64,000 nt of DNA, taken from NCBI GenBank assembly GCA_964408945.1, contig CAYPBJ010000003.1, forward strand, positions 62,001 through 126,000, written 5' to 3'. Shown here one piece after another: positions 52,939-61,291 of this stretch (positions within the stretch are counted from its first letter, which is position 1; each line of letters begins with the position of its first letter). This DNA comes from VMCP01 sp964408945. GTDB taxonomy: Bacteria > Bacteroidota > Bacteroidia > NS11-12g > UBA955. The translations under genes and the position numbers were made by a program. The notes below the pieces were generated by a model. That model did not search any database and was not told where the DNA came from. It was given only the letters and a program-made list of their open reading frames with translations.

Positions 52939-53136
52939 ATGAAAAAAATCATTATCCCTGCCATCGCCGCAATGTCATTGACTTTTGCCGCATGCAACAG
53001 CAACGAAGGCGCTTTCACTGAAGAGCAAAAAACCACACAAGACAGCACAGATCAAGCCTCACAAGACGCTGCGTTTGATGAATTGATGAGCGATACCAGC
53101 AGCAGCGACACAAACAACACCCCAGAAGTAAAATAA
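52939..53136 (+). CDS. Small lipoprotein
   Basis: A 65-residue lipoprotein: KKIIIPAIAAMSLTFAAC is a normal lipoprotein signal with a lipobox FAAC, and the mature part is a short acidic Ser/Thr/Asp-rich chain (DELMSDTSSSDTNN), probably disordered. The ATG at 52939 avoids overlap with the upstream gene; an in-frame ATG lies 12 bases before it. The stop shares one base with the asd start (TAATG). No family recognised. Confidence 0.75.
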   Translation: MKKIIIPAIAAMSLTFAACNSNEGAFTEEQKTTQDSTDQASQDAAFDELMSDTSSSDTNNTPEVK

Positions 53137-54122
53137 TGAAAATAGCCGTAGTTGGTGCCACCGGACTGGTTGGAACTAAAATGTTGCAAGTTCTGCAAGA
53201 ACGAAATTTTCCCGTTACTGAATTGATTCCTGTAGCTTCTCAAAGCAGCGTTGGTAAGCAAATTCAATTCAATGGAAAATCCTATTCGGTGGTATCAATG
53301 ATGCAGGCACTTTCCTTAAAACCTCAAATAGCTCTATTTTCAGCAGGTGGAAGTACCTCATTAGAGTGGGCACCCAAATTTGCTGAAATTGGGTGTTATG
53401 TCATTGACAACTCTAGTGCTTGGCGCATGGATCCTGCCGTTCCGTTGGTGGTTCCCGAAGTCAATCCAGATGCTCTCAACGACTCAAAAATCATTGCAAA
53501 TCCCAACTGCAGCACCATCCAAATGGTGGTAGCCTTACAACCCCTACACCAAAAATACGCGCTCAAAAGAGTGATTGTCAGTACATACCAGTCAGTAACC
53601 GGTACCGGACAAAAAGCCGTGGAACAGCTCATGAACGAGAGAGCCGGCGTTGAGGCTTCTAAAGTATACCCATATACCATTGACCTAAATGTGCTTCCTC
53701 ACATTGACGTATTTCAAGATAACGGTTACACCAAAGAGGAAATGAAAATGATTCTCGAAACCCGAAAAATCATGTCGCTTCCTGACTTAAAAATCTCAGC
53801 AACCACTGTGCGAATTCCCACCATGGGCGGACATTCCGAAAGTATAAACGCCGAGTTTGAACAGCAACCAGAACTTGCAGAAACACGACGTCTACTCAGT
53901 GATTTTCCGGGAATAATTCTTCAAGACGACCCCCAAAACCTGTCATACCCCATGCCGCTCACTGCGCATGACCGCGACGAAGTTTTCGTGGGAAGAATTC
54001 GACTAGATGAATCGCAACCCAACACATTGAACCTTTGGGTAGTGTCTGATAACCTGAGAAAAGGGGCCGCAACCAACGCAGTGCAAATTGCAGAACTTTT
54101 AAAAAACCAAAACAGAGTTTGA
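53136..54122 (+). CDS. asd: Aspartate-semialdehyde dehydrogenase
   Basis: Asd (328 aa) reduces aspartyl phosphate to the semialdehyde for lysine, diaminopimelate, threonine and methionine. It has the nucleotide-binding VGATGLVGTKMLQVL, FSAGGSTS, the catalytic cysteine in NPNCSTIQM, and the histidine region RIPTMGGHSESI. It is linked by a one-base overlap to the small lipoprotein gene. Confidence 0.96.
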   Translation: MKIAVVGATGLVGTKMLQVLQERNFPVTELIPVASQSSVGKQIQFNGKSYSVVSMMQALSLKPQIALFSAGGSTSLEWAPKFAEIGCYVIDNSSAWRMDPAVPLVVPEVNPDALNDSKIIANPNCSTIQMVVALQPLHQKYALKRVIVSTYQSVTGTGQKAVEQLMNERAGVEASKVYPYTIDLNVLPHIDVFQDNGYTKEEMKMILETRKIMSLPDLKISATTVRIPTMGGHSESINAEFEQQPELAETRRLLSDFPGIILQDDPQNLSYPMPLTAHDRDEVFVGRIRLDESQPNTLNLWVVSDNLRKGAATNAVQIAELLKNQNRV

Positions 54123-54136
54123 ATGGTTAGTTAAGC

Positions 54137-54601
54137 ATGTCTGAAGACAACCTAGTTCAATCTGACCCCAACGAAGACAAACGTCCACTTTTCCTGAAAG
54201 ACGCCATTTATCAAGGCGAGCTACATTCGGCTCCCTATGCGTTGACGGTCAGTTCACCCAAAATTGAACCCATTGATAAACGCTTGTTAAAGGCCAATGC
54301 CCATGAAGCCATGCAGCATCAGGCCGAACAGCAAATTCAGATGCTCAAAAAACAGGCCGAATTGCTCATCAAACAGGCAAAAGCCATCGAAGACCGACTC
54401 GCCCTCTCCCACTCCATCTACCAGGCCGAAATCAACTTCGAGCCCATCATTCACGGCATCTATCACCTCTACCAAAAATCCGACGGAAGCCAGGTGCTCA
54501 CCATGATCGCCCCCTACGAATGGGGTAAAACCATGCCCTTCGAGCAGTTCCTAAATACTGTTCGACTGCTTCCCGACAAAACTTGGGAAATTCTCGCTTA
54601 A
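54137..54601 (+). CDS. DUF2452 family protein
   Basis: A 154-residue soluble protein. A coiled-coil segment (about 50-95, MQHQAEQQIQMLKKQAELLIKQ in register) is followed by the conserved block YQAEINFEPIIHGIYHLY and LTMIAPYEWGK, which I recognise as DUF2452. There is no signal peptide, so it is probably cytoplasmic. It starts 14 bases after asd and may be co-transcribed. Function unknown. Confidence 0.8.
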   Translation: MSEDNLVQSDPNEDKRPLFLKDAIYQGELHSAPYALTVSSPKIEPIDKRLLKANAHEAMQHQAEQQIQMLKKQAELLIKQAKAIEDRLALSHSIYQAEINFEPIIHGIYHLYQKSDGSQVLTMIAPYEWGKTMPFEQFLNTVRLLPDKTWEILA

Positions 54602-54652
54602 CTTTTTTTTCGCTTAGCTTTTTCTCTGGGGATGTTTTTTCGGGGGATGTTT

Positions 54653-55462
54653 TTAGTTTCCACCTTTTCGGTGGAAATCAACGGCCTTGCGCACGCTCCC
54701 GGTTTCCAAAAGCAACTTACGTGCATTTTCTTCTGTTAATCCCGTTTCTTCTACGATCATCTTTGTACCCCGTTCAACCAATTTTTGATTGGTCAACTGC
54801 ATATCTACCATCTTATTGCCTTTTACATGTCCCAATTTAATCATCACCGAAGTGGTTATCATGTTCAATACCATTTTGGTAGCTGTTCCCGCTTTCATCC
54901 TAGTAGAGCCGGTCACAAACTCAGGTCCGGTAACAATTTCCACAGGATAATTAGCAATTTTAGCAACTTTTGAATCCGAATTACATACCACGCACCCAGT
55001 GCCTGCACCCAACTCATTGCATGCTTGCAAGGCTCCAGCCACATAAGGCGTTCTTCCCGATGCCGCAATACCAATGACAAAATCGTTTGCATTCACGTTC
55101 CAAGCTTTTAGATCTTCAAATCCTTGATTTTCATCATCTTCAGCATTTTCAACCGCTCTCCTGATAGCCCTATCTCCGCCTGCAATCAATCCAATAACCC
55201 GGTCAAAATCCACCCCAAACGTTGGCGGACATTCAGAAGCATCTACTATACCCAACCTTCCCGAAGTACCTGCACCCAAATAAAATAACCGTCCTCCAAC
55301 TTTCATTTTATCATAGACTGCATCAACCAAACACGTTATTTGAGGAATGGCCAATTCCACAGCAACGGCAACGGTTTGATCTTCCTGATTGATGCCCCGA
55401 AGCAATTCCTCAGTGCCCATTAATTCCAAATCATTGTGTCGAGAAGTACTTTCGGTATTCAT
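54653..55462 (-). CDS. murQ: N-acetylmuramic acid 6-phosphate etherase
   Basis: MurQ (269 aa) splits MurNAc 6-phosphate into GlcNAc 6-phosphate and D-lactate in cell-wall recycling. The SIS-domain signature GGRLFYLGAGTSGRLGIVDASE, IGIAASGRTPYV and the TGSTRMKAGTATKMVLNM block are complete. The ATG at 55462 follows a perfect -7 element by six bases, so the transcript is probably leaderless; the upstream in-frame TTG overlaps that element. No recycling partners (AmgK, NagA) are adjacent. Confidence 0.95.
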   Translation of the reverse strand: MNTESTSRHNDLELMGTEELLRGINQEDQTVAVAVELAIPQITCLVDAVYDKMKVGGRLFYLGAGTSGRLGIVDASECPPTFGVDFDRVIGLIAGGDRAIRRAVENAEDDENQGFEDLKAWNVNANDFVIGIAASGRTPYVAGALQACNELGAGTGCVVCNSDSKVAKIANYPVEIVTGPEFVTGSTRMKAGTATKMVLNMITTSVMIKLGHVKGNKMVDMQLTNQKLVERGTKMIVEETGLTEENARKLLLETGSVRKAVDFHRKGGN

Positions 55463-55468
55463 TTTTGA

Positions 55469-55476
55469 CAAATTTA
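55469..55476 (-). promoter_or_regulatory. -7 promoter element of murQ
   Basis: TAAATTTG on the minus strand, six bases from the murQ ATG at 55462. Confidence 0.6.
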
Positions 55477-55500
55477 CATTTCTTCACTAAATCTTCTGCG

Positions 55501-55508
55501 TAAATTTG
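55501..55508 (+). promoter_or_regulatory. Possible -7 element before the heptad array
   Basis: TAAATTTG on the plus strand directly abuts the first unit of the 7-bp repeat array. If used, the whole array would be the roughly 120-base leader of the gene at 55638. Confidence 0.4.
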
Positions 55509-55634
55509 TGGTCCATAGTCCGTGGTCCATAGTCCGTGGTCCATGGTCCGTAGTCCGTGGTCCATAGTCCATAGTCCGTAGTCCGTAGTCCGTAGTCCAA
55601 CGACCCTGTACCAATTACCAATTACCAAAGACAA
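55509..55634. repeat. Degenerate 7-bp tandem repeat array
   Basis: Thirteen consecutive heptads of the form TRGTCCR (TAGTCCG, TGGTCCA and mixtures) run from 55509 to 55599, followed in the same phase by about five decayed units such as ACGACCC, TGTACCA and ATTACCA (twice), up to three bases before the start codon at 55638. The array fills the divergent gap between murQ and the 120-residue unknown. A related double array lies at 63516-63696. Confidence 0.92.
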
Positions 55635-55637
55635 AAA

Positions 55638-56000
55638 ATGTCCTTACAAAAAGAAATAAAATCAAAATGGCTCCAAATAGTGGAGTTTATTGAAAAGAAC
55701 TTCGAAAAGAAACCCGATTTAAATGCGGTGTTATTTTTGATTGGCATAAGAGAACTCGGGCAGATAAACGAGAAGCCCTTCACGAAAGAAGAGAAAACTC
55801 ATCTCATGCATATTGCCAACTGCAGGGTACTCAGTTTTTCTGGGTATTATAAACTCATTGGTCAGGATCAAAACGGTTGGCCAGTTTGGGAAAAAGATCA
55901 GCCCATTCCAAATTTAACCTTGTTGGAACAAGAAAATTTGCTCAGACAACACATCATAGAGTACTTTGAACAAGAAGAGATTATCGTATTTGACGAATAA
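55638..56000 (+). CDS. Conserved-looking protein of unknown function
   Basis: A 120-residue soluble, largely helical protein with no signal peptide. Notable features are the opening LQKEIKSKWLQIVEFIEKNF, an internal LIGIRELGQI segment, a Cys in HIANCRVLS, and a C-terminal Trp/Pro stretch (GWPVWEKDQPIP) followed by an acidic helix. I do not recognise a family. Codon use matches its neighbours and it is preceded by the 7-bp repeat array, which may be in its leader. The rimP promoter follows. Confidence 0.72.
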   Translation: MSLQKEIKSKWLQIVEFIEKNFEKKPDLNAVLFLIGIRELGQINEKPFTKEEKTHLMHIANCRVLSFSGYYKLIGQDQNGWPVWEKDQPIPNLTLLEQENLLRQHIIEYFEQEEIIVFDE

Positions 56001-56046
56001 TTCTAGATATCAAGCGCAATTGTGGTGAAAATTTACGAATTATTGC

Positions 56047-56054
56047 TATATTTG
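56047..56054 (+). promoter_or_regulatory. -7 promoter element of the rimP-nusA-infB operon
   Basis: TATATTTG, exact consensus. The transcript would start near 56061 and carry a leader of about 60 bases holding a terminator-like hairpin. Confidence 0.6.
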
Positions 56055-56082
56055 CAAGACTTTTCCAAAGTTAAAAGTTAGG

Positions 56083-56115
56083 AAGGGGGCAGGCGAAAAG
56101 CAGTCCCCTTTTTTA
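56083..56115 (+). promoter_or_regulatory. Terminator-like hairpin in the rimP leader (candidate attenuator)
   Basis: AAGGGG (56083-56088) pairs with CCCCTT (56105-56110); an inner GC/GC pair closes a GAAAA loop, and six T residues follow. It has the form of an intrinsic terminator yet sits between the promoter and the rimP ATG at 56122, so it would stop the message before the operon unless bypassed. NusA, encoded in the operon, acts at such hairpins, so feedback attenuation is plausible. Confidence 0.6.
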
Positions 56116-56121
56116 TTGGAT

Positions 56122-56586
56122 ATGAAAAAGTTAGGAGAAAAATTAAAAGCACTCGTTGATCAAGAAGCTATAGCTTTTGATCTTTTTGTAGTTCATTACA
56201 CGGTAAGTCCTACCGGTTTGTTCCGCTTTTATGTTGACTCTCAAGAACCCTTGTCAATGAAATCGTTGGCCGATTTCACCAGGCATGTTTCCAACTTGAT
56301 AGATGAAAACGATTTTGGAGACCACCCCTTTACCTTCGAAATTTCATCGCCTGGAGCGGATGCTCCTCTAAAGGACTTTAGACAATTTCACAAACACGTG
56401 GGCCGATCTTTCGAAATTCATACTCAGGAAAATTCCTACACAGGAAAACTTGAGGCAATTGATGGTGATGTCCTCAAAATATTGAAGGAATACAAAGAAA
56501 AAGGAAAGAAAAAAATAGAAATTCAACCTGTTGATGTTCCCTTTTCTGACATAAAAGAAGCAAAAATTATCATAAGTTTTAAATAG
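56122..56586 (+). CDS. rimP: Ribosome maturation factor RimP
   Basis: RimP (154 aa) assists 30S subunit maturation. The N-terminal domain contains the family pattern FRFYVDSQEPLSMKSLADFTRHVSNLID in separated blocks and FEISSPGADAPLKDFRQFHKHVGR; the C-terminal SH3-like part ends with DIKEAKIIISF. I use the ATG at 56122; an in-frame TTG six bases upstream is the alternative. It is the first gene of rimP-nusA-infB, the standard order. Confidence 0.92.
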   Translation: MKKLGEKLKALVDQEAIAFDLFVVHYTVSPTGLFRFYVDSQEPLSMKSLADFTRHVSNLIDENDFGDHPFTFEISSPGADAPLKDFRQFHKHVGRSFEIHTQENSYTGKLEAIDGDVLKILKEYKEKGKKKIEIQPVDVPFSDIKEAKIIISFK

Positions 56587-56587
56587 T

Positions 56588-57841
56588 ATGAAAGCAAAGT
56601 CCAAAGAGCTAGGTATAAACCTGGTGGAAAGTTTCTCAGAATTCAAAGAATTCAAGAACATCGACCGCGCCACCATGATGCGCGTGCTTGAAGATGTATT
56701 TAGAAACATCCTTAAAAAGAAGTACGGTCAAGAAGCTAATTTTGACATCATTATCAACACCGAAACCGGTGATATTGAAATGTACCACCTACGACTGATT
56801 GTGGAAGAAGGGGAAGTGGAAGATGAAAACCTTCATATTTCTCTGACTGAAGCTCAACAATTAGAGGCCGATTACCAAGTTGGGGAAGATTGTATTCAAC
56901 AAATTGGCTTGGAAGACTTCGGACGTAGAAACGTGTTGAATGCCCGTCAAGCTTTGATGTCTAGAATCATTGAACTCGAAAAAGACGAATTGTTCCGCAA
57001 ATACGGTGATCGCCGTGGTGAAATCATCACTGGTGAAGTTTATAATGTTTGGAAACGTGAAATCATGGTTCTTGATGATGAAGGAAACGAATTAACCCTC
57101 CCTAAAGATCAAATGATTCCGCGCGACATTTACAAGAAGGGCGATGCCATTCGTGCAGTCATCAAAGATGTTGAAATGGATAAAGGCAGTCCAAAAATCA
57201 TACTTTCTCGTACCTCACCTGAGTTCTTGGAGCGATTGTTTGAGTTGGAAGTTCCTGAAATTTTAGACGGTTTAATAACCATCAAGAAAATAGTTCGTGA
57301 ACCAGGTGAAAGAGCTAAAGTAGCTGTTGAAAGCTACGATGACCGAATTGATCCAGTGGGCGCTTGCGTAGGTGTTAAAGGTGCTCGTATTCATGGTATT
57401 GTGAGAGAGTTACGCAATGAAAATATTGACGTAATTAATTTTACAACCAACGAGACCCTCTTCATACAACGTGCTCTCCAACCTGCTGCTATCAGCAAAA
57501 TGGACATCCAAGACGGTACTGCCAATGTATACCTTGAAAGTGATCAAGTTTCTTTGGCTATTGGTCGCGGAGGACATAACATCAAGTTAGCTTCGAAGCT
57601 TACAGGATACCAAATTGAAGTTTATCGTGTCAATGCTGACTCTGAAGACGACGTAGATTTGGATGAATTCTTAGACGAAATTGATACTTGGATTATTGAA
57701 GAATTCAAGAAGATTGGCTTAGATTCAGCAAAAGATGTATTGAGAACTTCCGTTCAAGATCTTCTCCAACGCACTGACCTTGAAGAAGAAACCATTCTTC
57801 AAGTACAGAAAATTCTCCGCGAAGAATTCGACGAAGAATAA
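56588..57841 (+). CDS. nusA: Transcription termination/antitermination protein NusA
   Basis: NusA (417 aa) binds RNA polymerase and nascent RNA. The N-terminal polymerase-binding domain (about 1-130), S1 domain (GEIITGEVYNVWKREIMVLD), and KH domains (CVGVKGARIHGIVREL; VSLAIGRGGHNIKLASKLTG) are present. As in other Bacteroidota it lacks the two acidic C-terminal repeats of E. coli. It starts one base after the rimP stop codon. It may act on the hairpin in its own operon leader. Confidence 0.96.
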   Translation: MKAKSKELGINLVESFSEFKEFKNIDRATMMRVLEDVFRNILKKKYGQEANFDIIINTETGDIEMYHLRLIVEEGEVEDENLHISLTEAQQLEADYQVGEDCIQQIGLEDFGRRNVLNARQALMSRIIELEKDELFRKYGDRRGEIITGEVYNVWKREIMVLDDEGNELTLPKDQMIPRDIYKKGDAIRAVIKDVEMDKGSPKIILSRTSPEFLERLFELEVPEILDGLITIKKIVREPGERAKVAVESYDDRIDPVGACVGVKGARIHGIVRELRNENIDVINFTTNETLFIQRALQPAAISKMDIQDGTANVYLESDQVSLAIGRGGHNIKLASKLTGYQIEVYRVNADSEDDVDLDEFLDEIDTWIIEEFKKIGLDSAKDVLRTSVQDLLQRTDLEEETILQVQKILREEFDEE

Positions 57842-57863
57842 GACATTTTATAAAAACGGCCTT

Positions 57864-57920
57864 CCTTGGGAGCCGATCGGGGAAATTCCATTTGTAGTTT
57901 CCCCGATAAATCCTTGGGAG
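57864..57920 (+). repeat. Hairpin flanked by 9-base direct repeats between nusA and infB
   Basis: A perfect ten-pair stem, ATCGGGGAAA (57876-57885) with TTTCCCCGAT (57898-57907), has a 12-base loop. It is bracketed by two copies of CCTTGGGAG (57864-57872 and 57912-57920). No T-run follows, so it is not a simple terminator. It may be a structured RNA, a processing site or a protein-binding element between nusA and infB. Confidence 0.65.
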
Positions 57921-57936
57921 TTATAAAGGATACCAT

Positions 57937-57944
57937 TAAATTTG
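57937..57944 (+). promoter_or_regulatory. -7 promoter element of infB
   Basis: TAAATTTG, exact consensus, ending nine bases before the infB ATG at 57954; suggests an internal promoter and a leader of only a few bases. Confidence 0.5.
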
Positions 57945-57953
57945 AATGAAATT

Positions 57954-60758
57954 ATGGCGGAATACCGTTTAGCAAAAGTTGCCAAAGAAATCAATCGCAG
58001 TGCCACTGCTATAGCCGATTTTTTAAATTCGAAAGGCTTTAGTGTTGATGCTCGTCCTACAACCAAAATAACCGAGGATATGTATCAAGCTTGTCTGAAA
58101 GAGTTTTCAGCAGACAGAGCTGCAAAAGAAGAAGCTGACAAACTAAAAGCGAATCAACCCGCTCGCCCAATACCTACTCGCGAAAAGGCAGAAACGGTAG
58201 ATACAACCTCCGCACCTGAAACTATTTCAGTTTCAGCTCCAGAACCTGTTGTAGAAGTTCCTGTTGAAACAACTAAAGTTGTTGAAACTGGTGCAGTTGA
58301 AAATACACCTGAAACTTCAGAAATTCCTGTAAAAGAGATTACTGAAGAACAACATGTTTCAAGAATTAAGGTCGTTGGAAAAATTGACCTTACTCCCAAA
58401 ACAAAGAAAAAAGTTGAAGAGGTTAAAGTAGAAACACCAGCTCCGATTGAAGTTGTAACTCCAATCGAACCAATTGCAGCCATCGAGCCAAAGGCAACTG
58501 AGGTAATAGAAGAAATATCTGTTCCAGAAAAAATAGAAATCAAGGAAGAGGCAGTCGTTGTAGAAGAAGTGAAAGCACCCCTTGTTGATGAACCTGCTTC
58601 TGATGAACCTGAAAGACACGAAACCAGAAGAGAAGTCCTTTCTGGACCTAAAGTTTTAGGAAAAATTCAACTTCCAGTTGAGAAAAGCGGAAACTCATCC
58701 CTTGCACAAGAAGCCCGAAAGGACATGCAAGAGATCCGCAAAAAACGAAAACGCAAAGAAAAAGGTGTTGAAGTTAAAGTGGCCGTTCAAGAAACGGTTC
58801 AACGTGAAAATCAACACAATAAAACTCATAAACCCGTTACTGCACCTAAACCTGAAGTTACTACCTCACAAGTAAATACCAATGTGCGTTCTACCTTCAA
58901 CAGAATGGGCAGTAAGAAAAACGGTCGCGATAGAAAAAGAACAGACAACAAAGAAGAACGTAACCGCCGTTTCGAAGCAGAAAGACGCAGAAAAGATGAG
59001 GAAAGCAAAGTTCTTAAAGTAACAGAATTCTTGACAGCCAACGAACTGGCAACCATGATGAGCGTTCCTGTTACTCAAGTAATTTCTAAATGTTTCGCTT
59101 TGGGTATGATGGTTTCCATCAATCAACGTCTTGACGCTGAAACTATTCAATTGGTTGCAGATGACTTCAACTTTGAAGTTCAATTTGTAGATGCTGAATC
59201 TCAGGTTGAAGCAGTTGACGAAGAAATCGATAACCCAGCTGATTTAAAGCCAAGAGCACCTATTGTTACTGTTATGGGACACGTTGACCACGGTAAAACA
59301 TCGTTGCTCGATTATATTCGTCAAGAAAACGTAATTGCTGGTGAAGCAGGTGGTATAACCCAACACATAGGCGCTTACGAAGTAACATTGAAAGATGGTA
59401 AGAAAATCACTTTCCTCGACACTCCGGGTCACGAAGCATTTACAGCAATGCGTGCTCGTGGTGCGAAGGTTACCGATATGGCCATTATTGTTATTGCAGC
59501 AGACGACAGTGTCATGCCGCAAACAAGAGAGGCTATTGCTCACGCTCAAGCAGCAGGAGTTCCTATGATTTTCGCTTTCAATAAAATTGATAAAGATGGT
59601 GCCAACGCAGATAAAATTCGCGAACAATTGGCATCCATGAATATATTGGTTGAGGATTGGGGTGGTAAATTCCAAGCTCAAGAAATCAGTGCTAAAAAAG
59701 GCCTAAATATTGATGTCCTTTTAGAAAAAGTACTTTTGGAAGCTGAAATGATGCAACTAACAGCTAATCCTGATAGAAGAGCTAAAGGTACCGTCATTGA
59801 AGCAACTCAAGAAAAAGGAAGGGGTATCGTTTGTACACTATTGATTCAAACTGGTACACTTAGAGTGGGTGATCATATGGTTGCTGGATCTCAATATGCT
59901 AAAGTTCGTGCATTATTTAATGAACGTGGACAACGCATTGAGGAAGCACCGCCATCAACTCCTGTAAAAATATTAGGATTCTCAGATGCTCCAACGTCTG
60001 GAGATATTTTCGCTATAATGGCAAACGAAGACGAAGCCAAAACTCTTGCAAACAAGAGACAACAATTGGTGCGTGAGCAGGGTATTAGAACGAAACGACA
60101 CATTACTCTTGACGAAATTGGTCGCCGTTTAGCAATCGGTAATTTCAAAGAATTGAAAGTGATTGTGAAAGCAGACGTTGATGGTTCTTCTGAAGCATTA
60201 ACAGACGCCTTAATGAAATTAACAAGCGACGAAATTGCCGTAAATGTGATTCACAGCGGTGTGGGACAGATTACTGAAAGCGATGTTTTATTGGCTTCAG
60301 CTTCTGACGCAATCATTGTTGGTTTCCAAGTAAGGCCTTCAGCTAAAGCTCGATTGATTGCTGAAAACGAACAAATTGATATCCGTACATACAGCATCAT
60401 ATATCAAGCCATCGAAGAAATTAAATCCGCGATGGAAGGTATGTTGTCTCCTGAAATCGTTGAAAAAGTTATTGGTCACGTGGAAATTCGCGAAGTATTC
60501 AAAATCACGAAAGTGGGTACCATCGCAGGTTCTTATGTTACTGACGGTAAAGTCGAGCGCGGAAGTAAGATACGCGTCATTAGAAACGGTGTAGTGAAAC
60601 ATGAAGGCATATTAGCCTCTTTGAAACGTTTTAAAGACGACGTTAAAGAAGTAACCAAAGGATACGAATGTGGACTGCAAATTTCAAACTTCAACGATAT
60701 TGAAGAAGGCGACTACCTAGAGGTATTCGTTGAAGAAGAAGTAAAACGTAAATTGTAA
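57954..60758 (+). CDS. infB: Translation initiation factor IF-2
   Basis: IF-2 (934 aa) brings initiator tRNA to the 30S subunit. An N-terminal IF2_N module (RLAKVAKEINRSATAIADFLN) is followed by about 300 residues of low-complexity Glu/Val/Pro/Lys sequence typical of the linker, then the second IF2_N module (KVTEFLTANELATMM), the GTPase domain with GHVDHGKTS, DTPGHEAF and NKID, and domains II-IV to the end. The ATG at 57954 is used; an in-frame TTG 12 bases earlier overlaps a -7 element. Confidence 0.96.
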   Translation: MAEYRLAKVAKEINRSATAIADFLNSKGFSVDARPTTKITEDMYQACLKEFSADRAAKEEADKLKANQPARPIPTREKAETVDTTSAPETISVSAPEPVVEVPVETTKVVETGAVENTPETSEIPVKEITEEQHVSRIKVVGKIDLTPKTKKKVEEVKVETPAPIEVVTPIEPIAAIEPKATEVIEEISVPEKIEIKEEAVVVEEVKAPLVDEPASDEPERHETRREVLSGPKVLGKIQLPVEKSGNSSLAQEARKDMQEIRKKRKRKEKGVEVKVAVQETVQRENQHNKTHKPVTAPKPEVTTSQVNTNVRSTFNRMGSKKNGRDRKRTDNKEERNRRFEAERRRKDEESKVLKVTEFLTANELATMMSVPVTQVISKCFALGMMVSINQRLDAETIQLVADDFNFEVQFVDAESQVEAVDEEIDNPADLKPRAPIVTVMGHVDHGKTSLLDYIRQENVIAGEAGGITQHIGAYEVTLKDGKKITFLDTPGHEAFTAMRARGAKVTDMAIIVIAADDSVMPQTREAIAHAQAAGVPMIFAFNKIDKDGANADKIREQLASMNILVEDWGGKFQAQEISAKKGLNIDVLLEKVLLEAEMMQLTANPDRRAKGTVIEATQEKGRGIVCTLLIQTGTLRVGDHMVAGSQYAKVRALFNERGQRIEEAPPSTPVKILGFSDAPTSGDIFAIMANEDEAKTLANKRQQLVREQGIRTKRHITLDEIGRRLAIGNFKELKVIVKADVDGSSEALTDALMKLTSDEIAVNVIHSGVGQITESDVLLASASDAIIVGFQVRPSAKARLIAENEQIDIRTYSIIYQAIEEIKSAMEGMLSPEIVEKVIGHVEIREVFKITKVGTIAGSYVTDGKVERGSKIRVIRNGVVKHEGILASLKRFKDDVKEVTKGYECGLQISNFNDIEEGDYLEVFVEEEVKRKL

Positions 60759-60864
60759 TTTCGTCTGAAAAAAAATAATTTTTAACGACACTGCAACGAA
60801 AATTCCATATAAATCGTCTAGTTTGGTATAAAACTTGCACATCGAAAATAAAAAACAACAGAAT

Positions 60865-61284
60865 ATGAAAAAGGCATTATCATTCTTGGCTGTAGCTCTC
60901 ACAATAGTGACCTCAGCTTTCGCTCAAAAAACAGCTGTTCAACCTGAACCCGCTATTAAATGGGAACACAAATCTCACGATTTTGGAAACATTAAAATGG
61001 GTCCTCCAGCTGATATCGTTTTCAAATTCACCAATACTTCAAACGCTCCTGTTGTAATTAAAAATGCTCAGGCTTCATGCGGATGCACTACTCCATCTTG
61101 GACAAAAACTCCCATCATGCCAGGTGAATCTGGCGAAGTAAAGGCTAGTTATGGCACAGATGGCCGTCCTGGGTATTTCCAAAAATCGGTTAAAGTAGAA
61201 TTTGACAACGGTAATACCACCGATCTTACCATCAGTGGAACTGTAACAACAGAACCTGAGTCAAAGAAAAGTGACATCAAATAA
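60865..61284 (+). CDS. Secreted DUF1573 protein (first of four)
   Basis: A 139-residue exported protein: signal peptide KKALSFLAVALTIVTSAFAQ, then a single DUF1573 (ASH/Ig-like) domain: HKSHDFGNIKMGPPADIVFKF in register, ASCGCTTPSW with Cys72 and Cys74, and GDGRPG-type loop TDGRPGYFQKSVKVEFDN. DUF1573 proteins are widespread in Bacteroidota and of unknown role. I take the ATG at 60865; an in-frame start 30 bases earlier gives a less typical signal. It is seven bases upstream of a close paralogue. Confidence 0.88.
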   Translation: MKKALSFLAVALTIVTSAFAQKTAVQPEPAIKWEHKSHDFGNIKMGPPADIVFKFTNTSNAPVVIKNAQASCGCTTPSWTKTPIMPGESGEVKASYGTDGRPGYFQKSVKVEFDNGNTTDLTISGTVTTEPESKKSDIK

Positions 61285-61291
61285 GAATCCC

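Noticed and set aside
55431..55634. A 67-codon minus-strand frame with 7-residue periodicity (GLWTMDH type)
   Set aside because: It is the translation of the 7-bp DNA repeat (21 bases encode 7 residues), crosses the murQ start region and has no promoter or family match.
55509..55634. CRISPR-like array
   Set aside because: Units are 7 bases in direct tandem with no spacers; no cas genes are present.
58154..58619. Antisense frames within infB
   Set aside because: They mirror the low-complexity Glu/Val linker of IF-2 and have no independent support.
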